From assembly GCA_038326205.1 (NCBI GenBank), contig JBBQJV010000004.1, forward strand, positions 1 through 64,000: DNA of 64,000 bases, given 5' to 3'. The notes beneath the pieces are model-generated. The model saw nothing but the letters and a program-made list of their open reading frames with translations, was not told the origin of the DNA and made no database searches. Each line of letters begins with the position of its first letter. Within the stretch, counting starts at the first letter, position 1. Positions 1 to 7,672 of the stretch are shown one piece after another. Both the position numbers and the translations under genes were made by a program. Source of the DNA: UBA7672 sp038326205. GTDB taxonomy: Bacteria; Pseudomonadota; Alphaproteobacteria; Caulobacterales; Hyphomonadaceae.

Positions 1-532
1 CTTCGAGCACGGTGTCGACGCCAAGGCCAGTCTTGGCTGAAATCTCGAGGGCGTCGGACGCGTCGATGCCAATGACGTCTTCGATCTGCTGCTTCACGCG
101 ACCGACTTCGGCGGCTGGGAGATCGACCTTGTTGAGGACGGGCACGATCTCATGACTGGCGTCGATGGCCTTGTAGACGTTGGCGAGGGTCTGCGCTTCG
201 ACGCCTTGCGACGAGTCGACAATCAGGAGCGAGCCTTCGCACGCCGCAAGACAACGTGAGACCTCGTAGGCGAAGTCGACGTGGCCGGGCGTGTCCATCA
301 GGTTGAGAACGTAGGTCTCGCCATCCTTGGCCGTGTAGTCGAGGCGCACGGTCTGCGCCTTGATGGTGATGCCGCGTTCCTTCTCGATATCCATCGTATC
401 GAGGACCTGTTCGGTCATGTCACGCGCAGCGAGGCCGCCCGTCATCTGGATGATGCGGTCCGCCAGCGTCGACTTGCCGTGGTCGATATGGGCGATGATG
501 GAGAAGTTTCGGATCTTGTCGCGGGGAGTCAT
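1..532 (-). CDS. lepA: Elongation factor 4 (LepA), 5' part only
   Basis: Ribosome-associated GTPase that acts on stalled or mistranslocated elongation complexes. The first 177 residues of about 600 are present; the gene leaves the window at base 1. The G-domain motifs are intact: AHIDHGKST at residues 14-22 (G1), ERGITIKAQ at 52-60 (switch I), DTPGH at 80-84 (G3) and NKVD at 134-137 (G4). The HIDHGKST and ERGITIKAQ forms, with IIQMTGGL between them, are those of LepA rather than TypA/BipA or EF-G. The ATG at 530-532 follows an AAGGAA ribosome-binding site at 10-base range. Confidence 0.96.
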   Translation of the reverse strand, partial: MTPRDKIRNFSIIAHIDHGKSTLADRIIQMTGGLAARDMTEQVLDTMDIEKERGITIKAQTVRLDYTAKDGETYVLNLMDTPGHVDFAYEVSRCLAACEGSLLIVDSSQGVEAQTLANVYKAIDASHEIVPVLNKVDLPAAEVGRVKQQIEDVIGIDASDALEISAKTGLGVDTVLE

Positions 533-663
533 TTTTGGGTTCCTTGGCGCGGCGTCTAGCAGAAGCCCCGATGGGGGCCAAGCTGGCGGGGCGGCGCCGC
601 GACAAGACATTCGCCTGACAGGATTTTTTGTTCAGTTGGCATGCCGGTTGCGCCGCAATCTGT

Positions 664-1785
664 ATGAAGGAAACGCTGGATAAGCTGCGCATGATTGCGC
701 GGTCCGGGCAGGATGCCGCCCGGGCCGGGTATGACCGCGCCCGCGTCCTCGCCGGCAAGGCCTGGGTTAGCGGCCGGGTTCAGGTCCGGCAGGGCTGGAC
801 CAGCTTCCGGGACTACTGGACCAAAAAGGACTGGATGGTGGGGATTGAGCCCCTGCCACCGGGCATGGCTTCGGGTCTGGTCGCCATGGCCATGGTTATC
901 GGCCTCGTCCTGACGTCGCTGGTTTATGGAGACTATTACGCGCACCGGGCGCTTGAGGACCGGATGATCGCTTCCGGCGAACACCCCTCCCAGCAGCACG
1001 ACTTGCCGCCGGCCGCAGCGCCTCCCCTGCGCGGAACTGTGCCAGATCCGAACAGTTTGGAGAGCACACCGGCGCCGGCCACGCCGCAGGCTGACCGGCT
1101 GCCGACCGGAACGCCGTTCGTCGAGCGGTTCGACCGGACAAATATCGCGGACCGCTGGTTTGTATCGGATGGCTGGTCGAACGGAAAATGGATGGCGAAT
1201 GACTGGCGCCGCGCTGCGGTCAAGGCTGGTCAGGGCCAGATGACGCTGAACCTCAAGCCGGGGCCGAACGGGTCGGCCTATGAGCTGATGAGCGGGGAAG
1301 TGCGGACGCACGACTTCATGCGCTACGGCTATTTCGAGGTGCGGATGCGCGTGCCGCGCGGAGCCGGGACGGTTTCGGGCGTGTTCACCTATGCCAACCG
1401 CACCAACGGCGTGAAACCGAACGAGATCGACATCGAGATCCTCGGCAGGAATACGCGTGCGGCGGAACTGACCATCCACGAAAGCGGCCGGGCGACGTCC
1501 AAGATCGTGGCGCTGCCGTTCGATGCGGCCGATGGCTTTCATACCTATGGCTTCGACTGGCAGCCCGCCTATGTGCGCTGGTATATCGACGGCATACTGG
1601 CGCATGAAGAAACCGGGCCGGCAGCGCGAAACCTTGTGCGGCCGCAACAGCTGATCCTGAACCTGTGGGGCAGCCGGGAGCTGAAAGCCTGGGTTGGGCC
1701 TCTGGACAGGAAACAGGGACCGTGGCTGCTGGAATTCAGCTGTGTAGCGCACGCGGCGACATACGCCGGTCCTCTCTGTGGCTAA
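664..1785 (+). CDS. Membrane-anchored glycoside hydrolase family 16 protein
   Basis: Probable beta-glucan hydrolase or transglycosylase (laminarinase/lichenase/ExoK type) acting outside the inner membrane. The protein is 373 residues. A charged cytoplasmic head of about 67 residues precedes a single membrane segment at about 68-88, then a Pro/Ala-rich spacer to about 148, then the GH16 beta-sandwich. The family signature is seen as NEIDIEILG, with nucleophile E254, D256 and acid/base E258. SGEVRTHDFMRYGYFEVRMR is typical of the lichenase/ExoK branch. An in-frame TTG lies upstream, but the ATG at 664 keeps the usual head-TM-linker architecture. No strong ribosome-binding site is visible. Substrate cannot be told from sequence. 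Confidence 0.88.
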   Translation: MKETLDKLRMIARSGQDAARAGYDRARVLAGKAWVSGRVQVRQGWTSFRDYWTKKDWMVGIEPLPPGMASGLVAMAMVIGLVLTSLVYGDYYAHRALEDRMIASGEHPSQQHDLPPAAAPPLRGTVPDPNSLESTPAPATPQADRLPTGTPFVERFDRTNIADRWFVSDGWSNGKWMANDWRRAAVKAGQGQMTLNLKPGPNGSAYELMSGEVRTHDFMRYGYFEVRMRVPRGAGTVSGVFTYANRTNGVKPNEIDIEILGRNTRAAELTIHESGRATSKIVALPFDAADGFHTYGFDWQPAYVRWYIDGILAHEETGPAARNLVRPQQLILNLWGSRELKAWVGPLDRKQGPWLLEFSCVAHAATYAGPLCG

Positions 1786-1796
1786 ACACTGGGCGA

Positions 1797-2588
1797 CTAA
1801 CGCGCGTTGAACCAGCGAAGCGACATGCATGACAGGCCAGCGTCGACCTTGCCGATCTCCGTCGTTTGCAGCGCTGCGACATTGAAGCCTTGTCTCTGGA
1901 GCATCTCTATCGTGCGCGGATAGTCTGCGCCGACAAACACCACATCATTGACGCGAAGCGCGTTCGCGGCAGGCTCTTCGCCCTCCGGCACGGTGATGAC
2001 CTTGAAGTCCCTGAACACGCCGGACGCGGCGAGCCGGCTGGTGGACAGGATCTGTTCCTCATCGAGAAGCGAACAGTCGGTCTTGAAATGAAGAACGCCC
2101 GCCGGTGTCGTGACGACCTCCGACTTGCGTCCAAGCTCGGTGAGGGCGGACTGCAGAGCCTCCGCACCAGCCCGGTTGGTTCGCGCAGACAGCCCGATCA
2201 TGACACGGGAGGGCGTCGTCAGGATGTCGCCGCCTTCGGCAAAGCCGGAAGAGACGCGGAGAACCTTCTCAAAGTGCTGAGCCAGAATCGGCGCGAGGTG
2301 CGCGTTTTCGCCGGCGCGCGTTTCGGCGCCGGGTCGCAGGATGATAGCCCCCTCGGTGAAGACGAGCGCCGGATCTTCGACAAAAATCGAGTCCGGGAAT
2401 TCCTCGAGCGCCGGCAGCATTGTGACGCGCGCTCCGGCCTTTTCGAGCGCTTCGACATAGACGGCATGCTCAGCGACGACGCCGTCGAAGCTGGGATCGC
2501 CGCGATCGTCGGCGCGCAGCCCGTTGATGACGGAGCGCGCGGGACAACGCACGATCGCCGAATTGAAGCGATAGACCGGCTCAGCCAT
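1797..2588 (-). CDS. Dimethylarginine dimethylaminohydrolase (DDAH)
   Basis: Hydrolyses N-omega-methylated arginines to citrulline and methylamines (amidinotransferase/pentein fold, cytosolic). The protein is 263 residues, close to the bacterial DDAH length. Visible family motifs are FPDSIFVEDPA near residue 70, FAEGGDIL near 120, the catalytic-His segment GVLHFKTDCSLL near 165, and the C-terminal nucleophile Cys in DAGLSCMSLRW. The start at 2588 is chosen over a longer reading because AAGGAG sits about 9 bases upstream. It converges with the GH16 gene, with only about 10 bases between stops. In bacteria the enzyme gives arginine-derived nitrogen; arginine deiminase is a less likely alternative because of the short length. 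Confidence 0.92.
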   Translation of the reverse strand: MAEPVYRFNSAIVRCPARSVINGLRADDRGDPSFDGVVAEHAVYVEALEKAGARVTMLPALEEFPDSIFVEDPALVFTEGAIILRPGAETRAGENAHLAPILAQHFEKVLRVSSGFAEGGDILTTPSRVMIGLSARTNRAGAEALQSALTELGRKSEVVTTPAGVLHFKTDCSLLDEEQILSTSRLAASGVFRDFKVITVPEGEEPAANALRVNDVVFVGADYPRTIEMLQRQGFNVAALQTTEIGKVDAGLSCMSLRWFNAR

Positions 2589-2678
2589 GCGGCTTGCTCC
2601 TTTGCTGGCGCCTCGTGATCGCGAGAACGCCAGAGCTGGGCTAGCTTTCAATATGCGCGGCTTGCGCGGCTAGCCATA

Positions 2679-2720
2679 CCGGCCAGATCTGCCCGGCCAG
2701 ATCTGCCCGGCCAGATCTGC
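2679..2720. repeat. 14-bp tandem repeat, three perfect copies
   Basis: The unit CCGGCCAGATCTGC occurs three times head to tail without a mismatch. It lies between the divergent DDAH gene and the cytochrome/PHM gene, about 125 bases upstream of the latter's leader hairpin. Each unit contains the palindrome AGATCT. It could be a repeated protein-binding site or a slippage product. Confidence 0.9.
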
Positions 2721-2841
2721 GAATGAGTCGCAGAACTTTCCCGAGGTGTAGAGCTTCCCGCTGACGGGATATTGATGCCGGGCAGTATCAGCCACATTGC
2801 CGAAGGGGCGAATTTTCTGGTACTAGATCACTCAAATGCGG

Positions 2842-2897
2842 CCTCCCCTGGAGGATCGCAGGGATGCAGTTTCACGCGGCATCCGATCCTCGGGAGG
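2842..2897 (+). promoter_or_regulatory. 5'-leader hairpin that pairs with the Shine-Dalgarno
   Basis: The right strand 2879-2897 is fully complementary to three blocks on the left: GATGC (2863-2867) with GCATC (2879-2883), GAGGATCG (2851-2858) with CGATCCTC (2884-2891), and CCTCCC (2842-2847) with GGGAGG (2892-2897). The last block is the ribosome-binding site of the gene that starts at 2904. The left strand has two small bulges (2848-2850 and 2859-2862) and the loop is 11 bases. CCTCC (2842-2846) can instead pair with GGAGG (2850-2854), which would free the Shine-Dalgarno. This is the layout of a translational switch; ligand or trigger is unknown. Confidence 0.6.
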
Positions 2898-2903
2898 TAA
2901 TTC

Positions 2904-4892
2904 ATGAAGACCCGGACTCTCGCCCTTGCCATGGCCTCGGTTGCCGCGGCTGCACTCGTTGCTGTTAGCGTATCGGCCTACGGTCAGGTTGCCGGCGCCA
3001 ACATGGTGGCCGTGCAGGTGAAGCCCGCCGATCGCGCGGATGACTTCCGCCTCGTTGACCAGAACTCGAACGCTCACCTTTTGAGCTATTACAAGTTCGC
3101 CCCGGCGATCGTGATCGTGAACCACGTGGCCGGTTCGGCGCAGATGAAAGCGGCGGCTCCGGCCCTGAAGGCGATGCAAGCCTCATTCGTGGGAACCGAC
3201 AACCAGCTCTTCCTCCTCAACTCCACGCCCGACGTGACGCGCGAGGCGATCCAGGCCGACATGGCCTCGCTCGGCCTCGACCTGCCGGTGATGATCGACG
3301 ACACGCAGCTTATCGGCGAGGGCCTCGGCATGAGCCGCGTCGGACAGGCGCTGGTGATCAGCCCGAAGACCTGGAAGGTCGTCTACTCCGGTCCGCTCAC
3401 GGCCAAGCTCTCGGGCGCAACCGCGACGAGGGACACGGCGTATGTTGCTGATGCCGTGAAGGCGCTGAGCGCTGGCGAAGTTGTCAAAGTCTCGCACGTC
3501 GACCTGTCGACGCCGCTGCTGGCCTTCCCGAGCCGCGACAACAAAGTCAACTTCGCGAAGATTTCCTACGAGAGGGAAGTCGCCCCGATGCTCGCGAAGA
3601 ACTGCGTCGCCTGCCACACGGAAGGCGGCATCGGTCCGTTCGCGATGGACAGCTATGAGAAGGTGAAACAGTGGTCAGGCATGATGCGCGAAGCCGTGCG
3701 CACCGATCGTATGCCGCCCTACAACGCCGATCCGCATGTCGGCAAATTCGTCGGCGACATGAACCTGTCGACCCAAGAACAGAAGTTGCTGATCCACTGG
3801 ATCGAAGCTGGCGCCCCGCGCGGCACGGGTGGCGATCCGCTAAAGCTCAACGCCAAGCCGGCGCCGGAGTGGGAATTGGGCACGCCTGACATGGTCATCG
3901 AGCTGCCTGCCTATACGGTTCCGGCGTCGGGCGTGGTCGACTATCAGAACCCGGTCGTGAAAAACATGATGACCGAGGGCCGCTGGCTACGCGCTGCGAC
4001 CGTGAAGCCGAGCGATCGGTCGGCTGTGCACCACCTGCTCTCCAACGGCGTAGGCGGCTATGCTGTCGGCGCGGAGACCACCGTGTTCCCCAAACAGGTC
4101 GGCTCGTGGGTCACGCCGGGCCAGGACTTCAAATTCCAGATGCACTACACGCCGTATGGCAAGCAGACGGTCGAGAAGACCCGCGTCGGTCTCTACTTCT
4201 ATCCGAAGGACGCCCCGCCGGAGATCATGCGTCGTTCGGCTGTCGTGCTGAACGCCGGGCTCGTGATCCCGCCGGGTGAAGCGCGTCACCTGGAGACCGC
4301 CTACATCACCTTCCCCGAGAAGGCGACGCTCTACACCGTGTTCCCGCACGCGCACTATCGCGGCGAGAGCATGCACGTGTCGCTGCTGAAGCCGGGGTCG
4401 GACAAGGAAGAGCTGATCGTCAGCCTACCGAAATACGACTTCAACTGGCAGCGCGGCTATGACTTCGCCACGCCGCTGAGCATCGAGCCGGGCACCAAGC
4501 TGATCACGCGCTATGTCTACGACAACTCGAAGAACAACCCGGCGAACCCGGACCCCACGATCGAAGTGAAGTGGGGCGAGCAGTCGTGGGAAGAAATGCA
4601 GTATACAGCGCTCGGCTTCCGCTGGGACGACGAGACTGTCGCCAACCGCAAGGACGCCTACCAGACAGAACTCGAGGCTTCGCGCACCATGGGCATGATG
4701 GACACGAACATCGACGGCAAGGTCGCGAAAGGCGAAGTGCGCGGCCGCATGGCGCAGATGCTTCTCAGCAACTGGGACAAGGTCGACAGCAACGGCGACG
4801 GCTTCATCGACGTCAGCGAAATGGGGCCGATCAACCAGATGATGAATGGCCGCATCAAGCAGGCGCAGGCCCAGCAGAGCATCGGGCAGTAA
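2904..4892 (+). CDS. Exported redoxin-like / cytochrome c / PHM-like copper monooxygenase / EF-hand protein
   Basis: A 662-residue exported protein with four modules. After the signal peptide (1-27) comes a thioredoxin/AhpC-like fold (about 40-195) that lacks the redox Cys pair: the usual active-site turn reads VNHVAGSAQM. A c-type haem site CVACH lies at 234-238 with a likely axial Met in the following segment. A peptidylglycine-monooxygenase-like region carries HH (376-377), QMHYTPYG (412-419) and PHAHYRG (481-487) as candidate copper ligands. Two EF-hand loops, DTNIDGKVAKGE (600-611) and DSNGDGFIDVSE (628-639), end the protein. The ribosome-binding site GGGAGG is 6 bases from ATG and is masked by a leader hairpin. 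An intrinsic terminator follows. The substrate is unknown; a haem-supplied copper oxygenase is the natural inference. Confidence 0.85.
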   Translation: MKTRTLALAMASVAAAALVAVSVSAYGQVAGANMVAVQVKPADRADDFRLVDQNSNAHLLSYYKFAPAIVIVNHVAGSAQMKAAAPALKAMQASFVGTDNQLFLLNSTPDVTREAIQADMASLGLDLPVMIDDTQLIGEGLGMSRVGQALVISPKTWKVVYSGPLTAKLSGATATRDTAYVADAVKALSAGEVVKVSHVDLSTPLLAFPSRDNKVNFAKISYEREVAPMLAKNCVACHTEGGIGPFAMDSYEKVKQWSGMMREAVRTDRMPPYNADPHVGKFVGDMNLSTQEQKLLIHWIEAGAPRGTGGDPLKLNAKPAPEWELGTPDMVIELPAYTVPASGVVDYQNPVVKNMMTEGRWLRAATVKPSDRSAVHHLLSNGVGGYAVGAETTVFPKQVGSWVTPGQDFKFQMHYTPYGKQTVEKTRVGLYFYPKDAPPEIMRRSAVVLNAGLVIPPGEARHLETAYITFPEKATLYTVFPHAHYRGESMHVSLLKPGSDKEELIVSLPKYDFNWQRGYDFATPLSIEPGTKLITRYVYDNSKNNPANPDPTIEVKWGEQSWEEMQYTALGFRWDDETVANRKDAYQTELEASRTMGMMDTNIDGKVAKGEVRGRMAQMLLSNWDKVDSNGDGFIDVSEMGPINQMMNGRIKQAQAQQSIGQ

Positions 4893-4913
4893 ACCTGCCA
4901 CGAACTGAAATCG

Positions 4914-4949
4914 AAACGGGTGGACCCAAAAGGTCCGCCCGTTTTGTTT
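4914..4949 (+). terminator. Rho-independent terminator
   Basis: A 13-bp stem (AAACGGGTGGACC at 4914-4926 with GGTCCGCCCGTTT at 4932-4944, one G-U) with a 5-base loop, then a T-rich tail. It closes the cytochrome/PHM gene, and its A-run on the left arm lets it also serve the convergent methyltransferase gene. Confidence 0.85.
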
Positions 4950-4954
4950 GCAAT

Positions 4955-5977
4955 CTATACCGGCTTCAGACGATGGTGCACGACGCCCCACTCATTGCCG
5001 TCGGCGTGGCCGAAGAGGCCGGCGGTGGCGAGGAAGAAGAGGCGCCAGCGATTTTCCCAGAGCTTGGCGTCGGCGCCGTAGACCTTTTGTAGGATCGGGC
5101 GGATCTGGCCGCGATGGGTGTCAAAATTCTTGAGCCAGTCGAGCGCTGTCTTTTCGTAGTTCTTGCCATTCCACCACCATTCCTGTTCGACTTCGAACAG
5201 GTCGGGGAAGTTGGCGATCAGGTCGCGGCTAGGCATGACGCCGCCGGCGAAGAAATGATGCGCAACCCAGTCGGCGGGGTCCTTCACGTCAAAGCGATAG
5301 GGCGCAGTGCGGTGTGCGAAGACGTGCATGAACATGCGGCCGTCGGGCTTGAGCCAGCGACGGCAACCTTCGAGGAGCGCGCGCCAGTTGGACATGTGTT
5401 CGAACATCTCGACGGACACGATGCGATCGAAGCGCTCGTCCGTGTTGAAGACATTCATGTCAGCCGTGATGATACGGATGTTGGCGAGGCCCTGGCGGCG
5501 GGCGCTGGCTTCGATGTGTTCGCGCTGGCTAGCAGAGTTTGAGACGGCCGTGATGCGGGCGTTGGGATAGCGCGCCGCCATAAACAGGGTCATCGACCCC
5601 CAACCGCAGCCGAGTTCGAGGATGTGTTGGCCGTCTGACAACTGTGCGTTGGCGCAGGTTTCTTCCAGCGCATGGATCTCTGCGTCGGCGAGGGTGTCGC
5701 CATCTTCATAGAGGCAGCTGGAGTATTTGAACTTCGGCCCGAGGCAGAGCGCGAAGAATTCGGCGGGGACTTCGTAGTGCTGCTTGTTGGCGTCGACCGT
5801 GTGCGTGGCGATCGGGTGATTGCTCATGTCCTCGGCGAATTTGCGCGCGGCGTCGGCTGGCGTGTGCTTGAGGTCGCGGCGGACACGCTCGACGAGGAAG
5901 GATACGGCGCCCTTGCGGACAAAATCCGGCAGTGGGGCCGCTTCGAAAGCGATGATCGCGCGGGAGACGAGGCTCAT
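4955..5977 (-). CDS. Cyclopropane-fatty-acid synthase family SAM methyltransferase
   Basis: Transfers a methyl(ene) group from S-adenosylmethionine to unsaturated acyl chains of membrane phospholipid. The 340-residue protein holds the catalytic Rossmann domain: motif I ELGCGWGS (121-128), YSSCLYEDGDTL before it, and VEMFEHM after it. QHYEVPAEFF matches the CFA active-site approach. It is shorter than E. coli Cfa (382) because the N-terminal lipid-binding domain is reduced to about 60 residues. The start overlaps the stop of the DUF1295 gene by 4 bases (ATGA), so the two are translated together. The product could be a cyclopropane, a methyl-branched or a furan-precursor fatty acid; sequence alone does not decide. 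Confidence 0.88.
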   Translation of the reverse strand: MSLVSRAIIAFEAAPLPDFVRKGAVSFLVERVRRDLKHTPADAARKFAEDMSNHPIATHTVDANKQHYEVPAEFFALCLGPKFKYSSCLYEDGDTLADAEIHALEETCANAQLSDGQHILELGCGWGSMTLFMAARYPNARITAVSNSASQREHIEASARRQGLANIRIITADMNVFNTDERFDRIVSVEMFEHMSNWRALLEGCRRWLKPDGRMFMHVFAHRTAPYRFDVKDPADWVAHHFFAGGVMPSRDLIANFPDLFEVEQEWWWNGKNYEKTALDWLKNFDTHRGQIRPILQKVYGADAKLWENRWRLFFLATAGLFGHADGNEWGVVHHRLKPV

Positions 5978-6804
5978 GTGGAGCTTCCTTTGGGCGGGCC
6001 ATGTCGGGGAGGCAGAGGAAAGAATGCGCTGACGCGGTTCTGGTAGTCACGAAATTTTTCGCCGCGGCTGGCGAGCATAGTTTTTTCCAGCGTCGGCACG
6101 CCGGTGCCGAAGCGCAGCAAGAGGAACATCATGACGGGCGCGACAAGGCTGAGCCATGTCCAGGGCGTGGAAATGTCCAACACGATGACCGGATAAGCGA
6201 GCCAAACCATCCACTCGAAGAAATAATTGGGATGGCGCGACCAGCTCCAGAGGCCCTTGTCCATCACCGAGCCCTGGCTCGCGGTCTTGCGGAAGCGCCG
6301 CATCTGATCGTCGGCCACGCCTTCGCCGATGATGCCCGCGATGAGCACCAGCGCACCGAACAAGTCGCGAAGTCCGAGTTCGGAAGCGCCGCCATGACTG
6401 GCAGCGTAGATCGAGAGACTGAGCAGGGCGGCGGCGGGCGCCTGGACGATGCAGAGCACATACATGTTGCGCTCGAAGTCACCGCCCCATTCGGTGCGGA
6501 AGCCGGCGTAGCGCTTGTCTTCATGAGCATCGCCTAGCACGCGCGTGGCGATGTAGCTGCCGAGGCGAATGGACCAGACGCCCACAAGGACTGCGACGAG
6601 CACCTGACGTGCGTCACTCGCAGCGCCGCTGGGCCCCACCCCATCGGGCCAGAGGGCGGCTACAATACAAGCGGCGCCGGTTCCGAATGTCCAGAACACA
6701 TCGACCCAGCCGCCATTGCGTGTGCCAAGCTGGATCACCCAGGCAACAGACATCACGGCGGCCATGCCGAACAGTACGACTATGAAGGGCATCATCTGGG
6801 TCAC
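5974..6804 (-). CDS. DUF1295 membrane protein (steroid 5-alpha-reductase-like)
   Basis: A 276-residue inner-membrane protein with about six to seven hydrophobic segments and the family signature SRHPNYFFEW (189-198), shared with steroid 5-alpha reductases and isoprenylcysteine methyltransferases. The preceding cytosolic loop KRYAGFRTEWGGDFERN is also characteristic. It is the first gene of a two-gene unit with the CFA-type methyltransferase, so it probably reduces or remodels the same lipid. No direct substrate evidence is visible. The ATG at 6804 is used; an in-frame ATG four codons in is possible. Confidence 0.85.
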   Translation of the reverse strand: MTQMMPFIVVLFGMAAVMSVAWVIQLGTRNGGWVDVFWTFGTGAACIVAALWPDGVGPSGAASDARQVLVAVLVGVWSIRLGSYIATRVLGDAHEDKRYAGFRTEWGGDFERNMYVLCIVQAPAAALLSLSIYAASHGGASELGLRDLFGALVLIAGIIGEGVADDQMRRFRKTASQGSVMDKGLWSWSRHPNYFFEWMVWLAYPVIVLDISTPWTWLSLVAPVMMFLLLRFGTGVPTLEKTMLASRGEKFRDYQNRVSAFFPLPPRHGPPKGSST

Positions 6805-6907
6805 GCAGAGGATACGCGCGGAGAGTGCTGACGGATCAGCCCGAATGCGCTAAAAAACAGGATCCCATGGCCGCAGGTTGGCGGCGCAGACACAGGCGCC
6901 CTGTTCC

Positions 6908-7672
6908 ATGTCCACTGCGTTGCGCGTCACCGACCTGGCCAAAAGCTACGGCGGCAAGCGTGCGGTCGACGGCATCAGCCTCGATGTGCGTGCGGGGGAA
7001 CTCTATGCCCTGCTCGGCCCGAATGGTGCGGGCAAGACGACGACACTGCGCATGGTGGCGGGGTTGTTGGCGGCTGATACGGGCGGGATCAGCGTGTTCG
7101 ACGTCGACGCGCGGAAGGATCCGCTGGCGGCGAAACAGCTGATCGCGTGGCTGCCGGATGAGCCGCTGCTGTATGACAAGCTGACCGCGTGGGAATACCT
7201 GGAGTTCGTCGCCGGGCTGTGGGGCGTGCCGCCTGTGTCGGCGCGCGCGGAAGCAGAGCGCCTACTGAAGCTGCTCGGCCTATGGGATAATCGCAACGAC
7301 AGGTGCGAGACATTCTCGCGCGGGATGAAGCAGAAGGCAGTTCTTGCAGGCGCGCTGATCCATGAGCCGAAGCTGCTGATGCTCGACGAGCCGCTGACGG
7401 GGCTGGATGCGGCGGCGAGCCGGCTGGTGAAGGATCTGATCCGCGAGCGCGTGGCGCAGGGCGCAGGGGTGATCCTGACGACGCACATTCTGGAAGTGGC
7501 GGAGCGGATGGCGGATCGCATCGGCATCATCAAGGATGGCAAGCTTCTGATCGAGGGATCGCTCGAGGAATTGCGCAATCATGCAGGCGCCCAGGGGCAG
7601 TCGCTTGAAGATGTGTTCCTGTCCTTGACGGCGGCGCCATCTGTGACTGCTCCCAACGTGGCAGCACAATGA
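6908..7672 (+). CDS. ABC transporter ATP-binding protein
   Basis: ATPase subunit of a two-gene ABC exporter, 254 residues. Walker A GPNGAGKTT is at 37-45, the signature FSRGMKQK at 136-143, Walker B LLMLDEP at 156-162 and the switch histidine at 193 in TTHILE. The divergent signature (SRGMKQK rather than LSGGQ) is typical of the ABC-2/CcmA-like exporter group. ATG at 6908 is used because a longer reading would need a TTG and adds nothing conserved. The stop overlaps the permease start by 4 bases. Confidence 0.93.
   Translation: MSTALRVTDLAKSYGGKRAVDGISLDVRAGELYALLGPNGAGKTTTLRMVAGLLAADTGGISVFDVDARKDPLAAKQLIAWLPDEPLLYDKLTAWEYLEFVAGLWGVPPVSARAEAERLLKLLGLWDNRNDRCETFSRGMKQKAVLAGALIHEPKLLMLDEPLTGLDAAASRLVKDLIRERVAQGAGVILTTHILEVAERMADRIGIIKDGKLLIEGSLEELRNHAGAQGQSLEDVFLSLTAAPSVTAPNVAAQ

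Noticed and set aside
556..1830. 424-codon open frame on the minus strand
   Set aside because: Antisense to the GH16 gene with its conserved catalytic motif; no protein features.
2679..2720. CRISPR-like array
   Set aside because: The units are contiguous with no spacers and far too short; this is a simple tandem repeat.
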